A DNA stretch of 64,000 bases, taken from Micromonospora cathayae (GTDB lineage Bacteria > Actinomycetota > Actinomycetes > Mycobacteriales > Micromonosporaceae). Positions within the stretch are counted from its first letter, which is position 1. The number at the start of each line of letters is the position of its first letter. A program made the position numbers and the translations under genes. The stretch is taken from positions 3,596,001 through 3,660,000 of the forward strand of contig NZ_CP118615.1 in the NCBI RefSeq assembly GCF_028993575.1, given 5' to 3'. The notes beneath the pieces were generated by a model. That model ran no database searches. It saw nothing but the letters and a program-made list of their open reading frames with translations, and was not told where the DNA came from. Shown here one piece after another: positions 33,119 through 51,089 of the stretch.

Positions 33119-33442
33119 GTGGCGCCGCCCAAGAAGTATCCGGACGAGTTGCGGATCCGCGCGGTCGAGCGATGGCGGGCGTCCGATCCCCGACCCCCGA
33201 TCGTGCAGCTCGCCCGGGAACTCGACGTCCACCCGGAGGCGCTGCGCACCTGGATCCGGCAGGACGAGATCGAGCGGGGTGAGCGGCCCGACCCACGGGC
33301 CGAACGGTTGTCGGAGACCGAGACGGAGGAGCTGCACCGGCTCCGGGCCGAGAACGCCGAGCTGCGCCGGATCAACGAGATCCTCACGGCGGCCAGCGCC
33401 TTCTTCGCCTCCCAACTGGACCAGCAGCGTCGGCTCCTGTGA
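33119..33442 (+). CDS. Solo IS3-family OrfA-like helix-turn-helix protein
   Basis: 107 residues, starting at GTG 33119 with GGGAGGG 6 bases upstream. The text APPKKYPDELRIRAVERWRASDP, IVQLARELDVHPEALRTWIRQDE and ENAELRRINEILTAASAFFASQLD is the helix-turn-helix plus leucine-zipper of IS3-family OrfA. The usual overlapping OrfB (DDE integrase) is absent: no frame after 33442 encodes it, and there is no visible frameshift window. It is therefore a remnant, or a domesticated DNA-binding protein. It sits exactly at the likely left border of the polyketide cluster. Confidence 0.8.
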   Translation: MAPPKKYPDELRIRAVERWRASDPRPPIVQLARELDVHPEALRTWIRQDEIERGERPDPRAERLSETETEELHRLRAENAELRRINEILTAASAFFASQLDQQRRLL

Positions 33443-34817
33443 CCGGCCTGTCGCCTACCGTCTCCGACGGCACTCCCGTTGCCGGCTCCACTACGGACGC
33501 CGGTCGTTCCGCATCCAAGCTGTGGTGTCGCCCGCGGCCGGGAGCGGAACCCCCGATGGCAGGATACGGAGTGGACGTCCACCCGAACGGTCGATCATCC
33601 CTTTTGGTGGAAGAACGCACGGTCGGAGGATGGACCGCTGACGTTCCACTCGTCCGGGCTGCTCCGGAAACTGTTGGATGGCTACGCAAGAAACGCGATT
33701 CCTGGCACAACGAAGGCGCCTTACCTGTCCCTGGTTTGGGGCGGTGGGAAGCTCTCCGGCCGGGTGGGCGGAGCCGGTGCCGGTGGTGTGTCCCCTCGTC
33801 CCGCTGGGCCCCCGATGCCAGCCGTCCGGCGGGGTGACTCCACCGCCGGACGTGAGGAGGCCGGGACATCCGTCGGACACCGCCCCGCCGCCTCGGCTCC
33901 GTATGGAGGCCGATGTGCTTTTTGGGATACCTGGACCCGTTCTGAGCAGGTGATCCCTTGTCCCTGGCCTTCGCCGGTGGCTCCGCCCGGCCGGCGCGAC
34001 ACGCCGGGCGAAGCCCGGCGGGATGGCTGGAAAGGCTCCCACTGTCGGCCAGGCGACAGATTTCCGCCCCGGTGGCCCGCGCCCTGGGCGGCGAACGCCA
34101 GGATCGAACACTACCGATCGTATACGCCCAGGATCGGACCGTGGACCCGCTCCCGCGCCGGTCGGGTCGTCGCCGCCCGGTGCCGGGCACCGCCGCTGCA
34201 ACTCCCAGCGTGCCCACATGATCAGCGCAAACGCATCCCCGGTCACTGATTTACCGTGCTGGCGCGCTCCCTGGTCGGGGGTATTCGGGGTTCGCTCGGC
34301 CTCACTCCCCGCCTGCAATTTCATTACATCCTGTGAAGCCGGCCCCAACAATGCATGGCTGCCTCGAAGGCGGCTCGAAAGCTTCTTGGATTCTGTGCAT
34401 GCTTGTGCGGCACCCTGCAATGGGGCATAGTGATGAACAGAGGCATGCATCGATTAGTTGATCAGTGTGACAGGTGTTGCCGCACCTGGAAATATTTGAT
34501 TCGGCAATCGATGATTCAGTCAATGGTTGACCGTCGGAGCTGGGGGGCTGCTTAGTGTCACCTTGAGTTACCTCCATGTCTCACTGAGTAACGATGGCAA
34601 GACGCGGCAGCTGGGGGGCAGCCCCGTCGCTGCGAATTCCACTGTGCGTATCGGTGCCTTGCTACTGTGCGTAGCGTCTGTTCGGGTGATGCGTGGCGGG
34701 GGGTTCGCCGCTGATGGATGTGAATTCCAAACCAATCAGCGGCGAAATGTTCCTGAAATCGTTCAGGATTCGCGCCGGCATCATCTGAATCGGGGCGCCA
34801 AGGGCGTAGAGAAGGAT
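33443..34817. other. 1.4-kb gene-free stretch at the cluster border
   Basis: No frame here has coding character or a ribosome site. The left part (33443-34250) is GC-rich but lacks third-position bias, and no OrfB remnant is recognisable. From about 34290 the DNA becomes clearly AT-richer and stays so into the first 80 codons of the SARP gene, as in a long regulatory leader or foreign DNA. It contains the candidate SARP box at 34363-34391. Confidence 0.6.
34363..34391. promoter_or_regulatory. Candidate SARP-binding direct repeats upstream of the regulator
   Basis: Three heptamers follow each other at exactly 11 bases: CTCGAAG, CTCGAAA, then a weaker CTTGGAT. Direct heptamer repeats at one helical turn are how SARP proteins bind. 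The 9-mer CGGCTCGAA inside it recurs at 47790 and 58412 in other cluster promoters. It lies about 430 bases before the SARP start, so either the leader is long or regulation is from a distance. Confidence 0.5.
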
Positions 34818-35705
34818 GTGACAGCATTGCAGATCAACGTGCTCGGTCCCTTGTCGGTTTATGTCGGCCAAATGGATATGACGCCAACGGCACCCAAACC
34901 GCGTCGGGTACTCGCGCTTCTTGCAATTTGCGCGAACCGTGTCGTCCGCAACGAACAGATCATCGAGGAGCTGTGGGAGAACAGCCCGCCCACCAGCGTC
35001 ACCACTACCCTGCAGACGTACGTCTATCAATTGCGTAAGCACCTCCAGCGGGCGCTCGCACCGCAACCGGGGGTGACCCTGCCGGGTGCCGCCCCGGCCT
35101 CGGAGTTGCGGACGTTCGCCGGCGGATACATGCTCTCGCTCGCACCGGAGGCGCTCGATTCGCTGCGCTTCGAGCAACTCGTGGCCCAGGGCCGCGCGGC
35201 GCTCGAGTCCGGCCGGACCGAGGCCGCCGCCCGGATCCTCCGGGAGGCGCTGGCGCTCTGGCGGGGTCCCGCCCTGGTGGACGTCACTCCCGGGCCGATC
35301 CTCCAGGTCGAGGTGCTGCGGCTGGAGGAGATGAGCAAGAGCGCCCTGGAACTGCGCATCGAGGCGGACCTGCTGCTGGGGCGGCACCACGAGCTGCTCA
35401 GCGAGCTGGTGGGCCTCTCCGCGCGGCAGCCCACCCACGAGGGCTTCCAGGCCAAGCTGATGCTCGCGCTGTACCGGGCCGGGCGACGGTCCGAGGCGCT
35501 CGGGGTGTACCAGGGAGCCCGCAAGGCCCTGGTCGCCGAGTTGGGCGTGGACCCCTCCGGGGACCTCCAGCGCCTGCACCGGGCCATCCTGGAGGGTGAC
35601 CCGAGCCTCAGCGACGCGGGACCGCCGGCCGTGGGACTGGAGTCCCTGGCCATGGCGATCCCTCGGCAGCGTCGGCTCGAACACCAGGTCGGCGCGGTGC
35701 AGTAG
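34818..35705 (+). CDS. SARP-family pathway-specific activator
   Basis: 295 residues, starting at GTG 34818 (GAAGG close upstream; the exact start is a little uncertain). The winged-helix domain is at about 5-95 (LQINVLGPLSVYVGQMDMTPTAPKPRRVLALL, NEQIIEELWENSPPTSVTTTLQTYVYQLRKHL). The bacterial transcriptional activation domain is at about 105-255 (LDSLRFEQLVAQGRAALE, AARILREALALWRGPALVDV, HEGFQAKLMLALYRAGRRSEALGVYQGARKAL). This is the short ActII-ORF4/DnrI type that switches on aromatic polyketide clusters. It is the only regulator in the cluster part visible here. The first 80 codons are AT-rich compared with the rest. The gene converges with the type I PKS. Confidence 0.95.
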   Translation: MTALQINVLGPLSVYVGQMDMTPTAPKPRRVLALLAICANRVVRNEQIIEELWENSPPTSVTTTLQTYVYQLRKHLQRALAPQPGVTLPGAAPASELRTFAGGYMLSLAPEALDSLRFEQLVAQGRAALESGRTEAAARILREALALWRGPALVDVTPGPILQVEVLRLEEMSKSALELRIEADLLLGRHHELLSELVGLSARQPTHEGFQAKLMLALYRAGRRSEALGVYQGARKALVAELGVDPSGDLQRLHRAILEGDPSLSDAGPPAVGLESLAMAIPRQRRLEHQVGAVQ

Positions 35706-36475
35706 CCCGCTGACCGTGGCCCCGCCCCGGATCCGGGGCAGGCCGACCGAGCCCGGTCGTGGGGGGTGCGGACCCCCGGGGGGCCGGAGGTCGACCATCG
35801 ACCGCCGGGACCGGGCCGTAACGTCGGACCGTCCGTGTGGCTGGTGCCGCGCACAGGGTGTGCGGCCACGAGACACCCGGACGGTCTCCCCGCGCCACGG
35901 CGGAAGCGGAGCCGCCCCCGGCGCGGTACGTCGTCGAGCACCGCCCGACCGGGGCGGCGCGGAACGACAGCACCACCCGGCGGAATCCGTCGCCGGGCCC
36001 GCGGCCGGTGAGCGGAGCACCGGCCCGATCAGACGGTTGACCGGACCGGCGGCGTACCTCCCCCGCCGGGACGGAACCGGTCCAGCACGGCCGGCCACGG
36101 ACGGGACGACCCGCCGGAGCCGGCCGTCGGCGTCTCCGGCCACCCACCTCCACCCGCCTCCGACCCGGTCGGCTGTCGCGACCGTCGGTGTTCCGGCTCG
36201 GCCGGGTGGTCCGGCCGTCGGTACTTCGGCCCGGTCGGCCGTGGTGACCGTGGGTGCTCCGGCCTGGCCGGGTGGTCCTGCCGTCGGTGGTCCGGCCGTC
36301 GGGGTTCCGGCCCGCCCGGCCGGAACCTCGGTCGGAACCCAGGCCGGAACCTCGGTCGGGACCCCGGCCGGGGCGGGCGGCGCGGCCGCCGGGGCTCCGG
36401 TGCCGGTTCCCGCCCGGGACCGCGTCGGCGTCCCGACCGGAGACGGTGGCAGCGCAGCCCCGGCGGCCGGTGTGC
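35706..36475. other. Convergent gap between SARP and PKS genes with 33-base tandem repeats
   Basis: This 770-base stretch has no rightward gene. From about 36170 to 36400 it holds roughly six degenerate tandem copies of a 33-base unit (core CCGTCGGTGTTCCGG then a GGCCGGGTGGT-like part). On the reverse strand these read as 11-residue units such as AGTPTVATADR and AEVPTAGPPGR in a frame that starts with a GTG overlapping the PKS stop codon. A short G6/C5 hairpin occurs near 35761-35777. Whether any of it is translated is unclear. Confidence 0.55.
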
Positions 36476-45901
<9,426 letters not shown>

Positions 45902-46106
45902 GGTTCCCCTCCCGGGCGCGTGGTGTCGACAGCGCGTCGGTGTTCCTCCGGCCGCTGCGGCGGGGCCGACGGCGCGCGCGACGATGCGACGCGGCGTACG
46001 GCGGGCCGACGGGCGCGGTGCCGGTGACGGATGGTTGGTACGGGCTGGGCGGCGCTGCTGACCGGGGCCCCGGCGGGGCACGGGACCTGGGCGGGACCCC
46101 GGTGGC
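45902..46106 (-). promoter_or_regulatory. Gap between the FAD hydroxylase and PKS genes
   Basis: These 205 bases separate two leftward genes. They contain TCGAC and TCGGT half-sites 11 bases apart at 45926-45941, a weak match to SARP-type spacing, and several GC-rich dyads near 46060. The gap is long enough for a separate PKS promoter, but read-through from the hydroxylase gene is equally possible. Confidence 0.35.
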
Positions 46107-47735
46107 TCAGCGGTGCAGCAGCGCGCCGAGGACCCGTTCGACGGTGCTCTCGGTGGCTTCCGCGCCGGCCGGCGAGCGCCAGCAGACGAAGCCGTCCGGC
46201 CGGACCAGCACCACGCCCTCGGGGGCGACCCCGTACGCCTGCGGCCAGGAGCGGTCCTCCTCGACCAGGTCGGCGCCGACCCGGTACACGTCCACGTCGA
46301 CGCCGAGGCGCTTGGCGGCGGCGGTGGCGGCGGTCCGCCACGGTTCGGCCGCCGGGCCGAGCAGCAGCACCGGACGCCGGCCGAACAGGTCCAGGGTGGA
46401 GATCCGCTCCCCGTCGCGGCGCAGCCACAGGTGCGGCGCGCGGGTGCCGGGTCGGCCGTCGAGCTGACGCGGGTCGACCAGCGTGGCGGTGCGTACCCCG
46501 CCGGGGCCGGGCGGGGCGGCGGGCACGGTGTCGCCCGGCTCGGCGACGACCGCCGGGGAGTCGTAGCCGTACCCGAAGGTCACCGTCAGGGTGTCCTGGA
46601 CGGCCGCCCGCTGCTCCGGGGTGGCGAACCCGCCCCGGCTGGCCAGGCGCAGCCCGGCCTGGGTCATCACGGTCACCCCGACCGGGTGCCGTTCGGTGTC
46701 GTACGTGGACAGCAGCGCGGGGGAGGCGAGTCCGGTCAGCACGGCGTGCAGCTTCCAGGCCAGGTTGTGCGCGTCGTGGATGCCGGTGTTCGCGCCGTAC
46801 CCGCCGACCGGGGGGACCACGTGCGCGGCGTCGCCGACCAGGAAGACCCGGCCGGCGTGGAACCGCTCCGCGACCAGCGCGCCCATCTCCCACGGCATGA
46901 CGCTGCGCAGCCCGACCTCGAGGTCGGGTACGCCGACGGCGGCCCGGACCAGCTCGACGCAGCGTTCGTCGGTGAAGTCGTCGGGGCTCTCGCCCCGCTC
47001 CGGGTGGTAGGTGACGATCAGGGTGCCCTGGCGCAGCGAGTCGTCGTGTCCGAGGATTCCCTCGACGTGCTCGTTCTCCACCTGGCAGATGGCGAACCGC
47101 CGGCCGTTCAGCGGCCCGGACAGGTCGGCCCGGAACAGGATGCTCATCTGGTGCCGGACCACGCCCCGGCCGTGCCGGCGGATGCCGAGCCGTTCCCGGA
47201 TCGGGCTGTGCGTGCCGTCCGCGGCGACCAGGTAGTCGGCCCGGATGGTGCGCTGCGCGCCGGTCTCCCGGTCCCGGACGGTGGCGGTGACGCCGTCGTC
47301 GTCCTGGGCGAGGTCGACCAGCTCCACGCCGAACCGGATGTCGCCGCCGAGTTCCCGGGCCCGGTCGAGCACCAGCGGCTCGATCCGGTCCTGCGGCAGC
47401 GAGACCAGCCGTTCGATCGGGCTGATGTCGCTGACGTCCTCCTCGTCCGGGATCCGGGACATGTGGATCTCCCGGCCGGTGAGCGACTCGACCTTGCCGT
47501 TGAGCACGTGGCCGGCGAAGCCGGCGCTCTCGGCGTAGATCGCGTCGGTGAGCCCCACCGTGCGGTACAGCTCCAGGGTGCGCGGGTACCAGCCCCAGGC
47601 CCGTGGGTGGATGGCGGTGCCCGGGTGGCGTTCGACGAGCACCGACCCGACGCCGTGCGAGGACAGGAACAGGGAGGTGGAGAGCCCCACCACCCCACCC
47701 CCGACGATCAGTACTGGTGTTGTCTCGTCGTACAC
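46107..47735 (-). CDS. FAD-dependent aromatic hydroxylase (TcmG-like class A monooxygenase)
   Basis: 542 residues, GTG 47735 with GGAGGAG upstream. The Rossmann motif is [22 protein letters not shown] (about 8-29), followed by the DG motif [17 protein letters not shown] (about 177) and the GD motif [33 protein letters not shown] (about 300). The C-terminal thioredoxin-like domain (about 420-542) is that of polyketide hydroxylases. It should use NAD(P)H and O2 to hydroxylate the aromatic polyketide, or do Baeyer-Villiger type oxidation as some pentangular-pathway relatives do. The promoter region carries a strong candidate SARP box. Confidence 0.93.
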   Translation of the reverse strand: MYDETTPVLIVGGGVVGLSTSLFLSSHGVGSVLVERHPGTAIHPRAWGWYPRTLELYRTVGLTDAIYAESAGFAGHVLNGKVESLTGREIHMSRIPDEEDVSDISPIERLVSLPQDRIEPLVLDRARELGGDIRFGVELVDLAQDDDGVTATVRDRETGAQRTIRADYLVAADGTHSPIRERLGIRRHGRGVVRHQMSILFRADLSGPLNGRRFAICQVENEHVEGILGHDDSLRQGTLIVTYHPERGESPDDFTDERCVELVRAAVGVPDLEVGLRSVMPWEMGALVAERFHAGRVFLVGDAAHVVPPVGGYGANTGIHDAHNLAWKLHAVLTGLASPALLSTYDTERHPVGVTVMTQAGLRLASRGGFATPEQRAAVQDTLTVTFGYGYDSPAVVAEPGDTVPAAPPGPGGVRTATLVDPRQLDGRPGTRAPHLWLRRDGERISTLDLFGRRPVLLLGPAAEPWRTAATAAAKRLGVDVDVYRVGADLVEEDRSWPQAYGVAPEGVVLVRPDGFVCWRSPAGAEATESTVERVLGALLHR

Positions 47736-47780
47736 GAGTGACTCCTCCCGGATCGTGGCTGGCCCAGCGTGGCAGTCCCG

Positions 47781-47810
47781 CTTGGAGGACGGCTCGAAGC
47801 GCGCTTGGAG
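47781..47810. promoter_or_regulatory. Candidate SARP box upstream of the FAD hydroxylase
   Basis: Three heptamers, CTTGGAG, CTCGAAG and CTTGGAG, are spaced 12 and 11 bases apart and end 46 bases before the hydroxylase start. The middle one is embedded in CGGCTCGAA, the 9-mer shared with 34371 and 58412. Position and spacing fit an activator overlapping a -35 region. Confidence 0.6.
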
Positions 47811-47886
47811 ATCATCTGGACGCCGGCAGGGCCGGCAGGCCGACCTGCCGGTACCGGGATCGCACCGCCGGCCACCCGGGGACACG

Positions 47887-47929
47887 CCGACGGGCGCCGG
47901 CCATCGTGGGGATGGCGGGCGCCCGTCGG
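47887..47929 (-). terminator. Hairpin terminator after the small membrane protein gene
   Basis: Perfect 12-base arms (CCGACGGGCGCC and its complement) enclose a 19-base loop that itself can pair GCCAT with ATGGC. It starts 13 bases beyond the stop of the leftward small membrane protein gene. It probably ends the long operon that begins with the type II PKS genes. Confidence 0.7.
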
Positions 47930-47941
47930 GTGCGGAGCGGG

Positions 47942-48157
47942 TCAGCGGCGGGGCGGGTTGCCCCCACGCTGCCGGGACCGGTCGACGAGGACGGCGACGA
48001 CCGCGCCGACGGCGGCGAGCACCAGCGGCAGGAACCGGAAGCCGGTCGGCCCGTCGTCGGAGGTGAGCAGACCGATCACGCCGATGACCTGGTCGAGCAC
48101 GATGCCGGCGAAGAACCCGGCGACGAGACCGATCAACACCGCTACCAGGGTCCTCAT
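47942..48157 (-). CDS. Small membrane protein, two helices (71 aa)
   Basis: MRTLVAVLIGLVAGFFAGIV gives one hydrophobic helix (3-30). FLPLVLAAVGAVVAVLVDRSRQ (about 43-62) is a second, ended by a basic tail. ATG 48157 is preceded by GGGAGAGACCTG. Similar two-helix proteins are scattered in actinomycete genomes with no assigned role. It lies 60 bases after DUF5988 and could be the last gene of the cluster operon or have its own promoter, since the gap is AT-rich (TATAGC and ACTACATA). Confidence 0.65.
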   Translation of the reverse strand: MRTLVAVLIGLVAGFFAGIVLDQVIGVIGLLTSDDGPTGFRFLPLVLAAVGAVVAVLVDRSRQRGGNPPRR

Positions 48158-48217
48158 CAGGTCTCTCCCATCCTCGACGTGTCCCGACCTATAGCCATAC
48201 TACATATCGGGTCCCGG

Positions 48218-48466
48218 TCACTCCGCCACGTACGTGCGGTGCGACCAGGTGAACACCCGCAGGGTACGTCCGTCCTGCTCGGCGGCCTGGTCCGGATCCT
48301 CCCGGAAGTGGTCGTAGCAGTTGCCGCTGCGGACCTTCAGCGTCGCCTGCGTCCCGTCGGTGTGGCAGAGCCGGTCGGCGGTCCGGCCGGCCCGGCCCGG
48401 TCCGCCGCGTAGCACGGTGTTCGGCGCGTCGACACTGAGGACGGCGTTGGCGTCATCGGTCGGCAT
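48218..48466 (-). CDS. DUF5988-family small protein (82 aa)
   Basis: The pattern NTVLRGGPG near residue 16, then a conserved Cys/Tyr region (VRSGNCYDHFRED) and the ending RVFTWSHRTYVAE match DUF5988, which I know as small proteins (about 65-80 aa) associated with actinomycete natural-product clusters. No catalytic residue is evident, and the function is unknown. It begins 12 bases after the transporter stop, so it is cotranscribed with the polyketide genes. The N-terminus (MPTDDANAVLSVDAP) is short and variable. Confidence 0.75.
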   Translation of the reverse strand: MPTDDANAVLSVDAPNTVLRGGPGRAGRTADRLCHTDGTQATLKVRSGNCYDHFREDPDQAAEQDGRTLRVFTWSHRTYVAE

Positions 48467-48478
48467 GGTGGACTCCGT

Positions 48479-50005
48479 TCAGTTCAAGGATTTCACTCCT
48501 TCGGTCGGCGACGGCGTCGTCGGCGCGACCGGGGCGGCGGGTTCGTCGGCCAGGCGTCGGGTCAGCGAGCGGGCGGCGAACGCCAGCAGCACCGCCACGG
48601 TGAGCCCGATGCCGCCGAGGATCAGGTAGAAGGTGGACTCGGCGACCACCGCGGTGAGGCCGGCGAGCTGGCCGCCGGAGGCCGCGCCGACCGCCGCGAA
48701 CAGCCAGAACAGCCCGATCATCTGGCTGGAGAAGCCGGGCGGGGCGACCTGGGCGGCCAGGCTCAGCCCGACCGGCGCGACGACCAGCTCACCACAGACG
48801 ATGATCAGGTAGACGGTGAGCAGCCACAGCGGCGACACCGGGGAACTCTCCGCCAGCGACGCCGCGACCGCCATGATCACGAACGACACGCCGCCGAGCA
48901 GCATGCCGGCGACGAACTTCGGCGGCACCGCCACCCGGGAGCCGAGCTTCACCCACAGCGCGGCGAAGCCCGGCGCGAGCAGCAGCAGGAACAGCGGCTG
49001 GGCGGACTGGAACCAGCTCGCCGGCACCTCGAAGCCGAACACGTCCCGGTCCACCGAGTCCTTGGCGAAGATGTTCATCAGGGCGGGGCCCTGGGCGTAC
49101 ATCAGCCAGAAGAACGACGAGGCGATCAGGATCCACAGGAACGCCCGCAGCCGCACCCGGTACGGCTGGATCTCCGGGCGGCGGTTCAGCCGGACCCAGT
49201 AGACGACCGGCACCCCGAGCACCATCAGACCGAGCACCATCAGCACCTGCTGGAGGGCGAGCACCCCGGAGGCCACCCCGACCACGGCGAGCACGGCCGG
49301 TACGCCGCCGTAGAGCGCCGACCGCCGCCACACCCGGGTCCGTACCTCCGGCGGGGCCGGGTTCGACGGCTTGGAGCCCACGTCGCCCAGGCCGCGCATC
49401 CCGACCACGTACTGGATCAGGCCGATCACCATGCCGAACGCGGCGATGCCGAAGCCCAGGTGCCAGTTGATCTTCTCGGCGGCGAAGCCGGTGATCAGCG
49501 GGGCCAGCAGCGCGCTGACCTGCACGCTCATGTAGAACAGCGAGAACGCCGCCTCCCGGCGCTCGGGCTGGCCCTGGTACATGTCGCCGACCATCGCCGC
49601 CATGCTCGGCTTGACCAGGCCGGTGCCGACGATGATGCAACCCAGCCCGAGGTACAGGGTCGGCTCGGCCGGCACCGACAGGAAGATGTGCCCGGCGGTG
49701 ATGAAGACGCCGCCCCACAGGGTGGCCCGCCGCGCGCCGAGCACCCGGTCGGCCAGCCAGCCGCCGGGCAGCGCCGCCATGAACACCAGGGACATGTACA
49801 TGCCGAACAGCGCGGCGGCGTCCACCTCGGACATGCCCATCCCGCCGTCGGCCGGGTCGGCGACCAGGAACAGCGCCAGGATGGCGAGCATGCCGTAGAA
49901 GCTGAACCGCTCCCACATGTCGACGACGAACAGGGTGCCGAACCAGCGGGGCTGGCCGAGGAAGGTCTTCTCGGTGGGTGGAATGGGTGCTGCGGTGGAG
50001 GTCAT
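48479..50005 (-). CDS. POT/PTR-family MFS transporter
   Basis: 508 residues with about fourteen hydrophobic segments. WERFSFYGMLAILALFLV and LPGGWLADRVLGARRATLWGG, then PERREAAFSLFYMSVQVSALLAPLITG, are POT (PTR2) family signatures, normally proton-coupled di/tripeptide importers. The Glu of WERFSFYGM corresponds to the ExxER-type proton site region. It starts 7 bases after the KSIII stop, inside the cluster operon. A cluster-linked POT protein suggests transport of the product or of an amino-acid-like precursor; most aromatic polyketide clusters use DHA2 or ABC exporters instead. ATG 50005 has GAGAGG upstream. Confidence 0.9.
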   Translation of the reverse strand: MTSTAAPIPPTEKTFLGQPRWFGTLFVVDMWERFSFYGMLAILALFLVADPADGGMGMSEVDAAALFGMYMSLVFMAALPGGWLADRVLGARRATLWGGVFITAGHIFLSVPAEPTLYLGLGCIIVGTGLVKPSMAAMVGDMYQGQPERREAAFSLFYMSVQVSALLAPLITGFAAEKINWHLGFGIAAFGMVIGLIQYVVGMRGLGDVGSKPSNPAPPEVRTRVWRRSALYGGVPAVLAVVGVASGVLALQQVLMVLGLMVLGVPVVYWVRLNRRPEIQPYRVRLRAFLWILIASSFFWLMYAQGPALMNIFAKDSVDRDVFGFEVPASWFQSAQPLFLLLLAPGFAALWVKLGSRVAVPPKFVAGMLLGGVSFVIMAVAASLAESSPVSPLWLLTVYLIIVCGELVVAPVGLSLAAQVAPPGFSSQMIGLFWLFAAVGAASGGQLAGLTAVVAESTFYLILGGIGLTVAVLLAFAARSLTRRLADEPAAPVAPTTPSPTEGVKSLN

Positions 50006-50012
50006 CGGCCTC

Positions 50013-51089
50013 TCATCCCCTTCTGGCGGTACGCGGGACACCGGCCGACCGGGTCGGCCGGTTGGCGGTGGGTGGTCGGCGGAGCATCTCGACCACGGCG
50101 CACGACCAGGTGAAGCCCGCGCCCACGCCGGCGAGCAGACACCGCTGGCCGGGTTGCAGCACGCCGGAGTCGGCGATCTGCCCCAGCCCGGCGATCTGGT
50201 CACCGGCGCCGAGGTGCCCGACCTGCCGTCCCCAGGACCAGGTGGTCCGGTCCGGGTCGATCTTGAATTTCTGGAAGAAGTGGGCGTTCAGCCGGCCCCG
50301 CCCGAGGTTCGGCAGCACGAACCAGTCGATGTCGTCGAGGGTCACCTCGGCGTCGGCCAGCGCCCGGTCGATCGCCTGGGACTGGCCCCGGTCGATCCGG
50401 TCGAGGATGCCGTCCAGGCCGCTGGCCCGGACGAAGTCCTGCCGCAGCGTCTCCACGTCCACCGTGGCGCGGGTGTGCAGCGGGACCACCCCGAACGGGT
50501 CCACCCCGCGCTGCATCTGCTCCAGACCGGCGTCGGCGACGGTGACGATGCTGCGCAGCCGGGCGAACCCGGGGCGGCGGGACACCACCATCGCGGTACC
50601 GCCGTCACCGAACACGGTGCCCGGGTCGCTGCGCCAGCGGTCGAAGGCGGGGGCGGCGAACCGGTCCCCGGTGGTGACCAGCGCGCTGGTCCGGCCCGGG
50701 TCGCCGAGCAGGTAGCTGACCGCCAGGTCCAACGCGCACAGCCCGCCGTTGGACATCTGCCGTACCTCGATCGCCGGGCAGGCGTTGCCGACCGCCTCCC
50801 GCTGCACGTACGAGGCCGGGGCCCACATGTCGTGCCCCTGGTACCAGGTGTTCGCGTGCAGGACCAGGTCGATCTCCTCCGGCCGGGCGCCGGCCTGCCG
50901 CAACGCGGTCCGCGCGGCGTGCGCGGCCAGCTCCGGCCCGGACTCGTCGGTGCTGACGCAGACCGACGACATCTCGGTACGCCACACCAGCCGGCGTTCG
51001 CAGTGCCCGGCCCGCTCGGCCTCCTCCAGGGTCATCACCGGCGGCAGCCGGCGTCCGGTGCCGACCACGTAGAGGTTGTCGACCCTCAT
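50013..51089 (-). CDS. Ketosynthase III of DpsC type (Ser-His-Asp)
   Basis: 358 residues with a thiolase-fold KSIII layout ([39 protein letters not shown]). Where FabH has its active Cys there is Ser113 ([11 protein letters not shown]). The FabH His of PHQAN is Asn261 and the FabH Asn is His292 (GHLGAGDQ), followed by Asp297. Ser113, His292 and Asp297 keep the same mutual spacing as the Ser-His-Asp triad I recall for DpsC, the daunorubicin starter-unit enzyme. It should acylate its Ser with a non-acetate starter and pass it to the ACP. The start codon overlaps the AccD-AccA stop (ATGA). Confidence 0.93.
   Translation of the reverse strand: MRVDNLYVVGTGRRLPPVMTLEEAERAGHCERRLVWRTEMSSVCVSTDESGPELAAHAARTALRQAGARPEEIDLVLHANTWYQGHDMWAPASYVQREAVGNACPAIEVRQMSNGGLCALDLAVSYLLGDPGRTSALVTTGDRFAAPAFDRWRSDPGTVFGDGGTAMVVSRRPGFARLRSIVTVADAGLEQMQRGVDPFGVVPLHTRATVDVETLRQDFVRASGLDGILDRIDRGQSQAIDRALADAEVTLDDIDWFVLPNLGRGRLNAHFFQKFKIDPDRTTWSWGRQVGHLGAGDQIAGLGQIADSGVLQPGQRCLLAGVGAGFTWSCAVVEMLRRPPTANRPTRSAGVPRTARRG

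Noticed and set aside
33479..34249. A 256-residue rightward frame after orfA, considered as an IS3 OrfB
   Set aside because: It has no DDE motifs or integrase text and no ribosome site, so I treat the stretch as non-coding.
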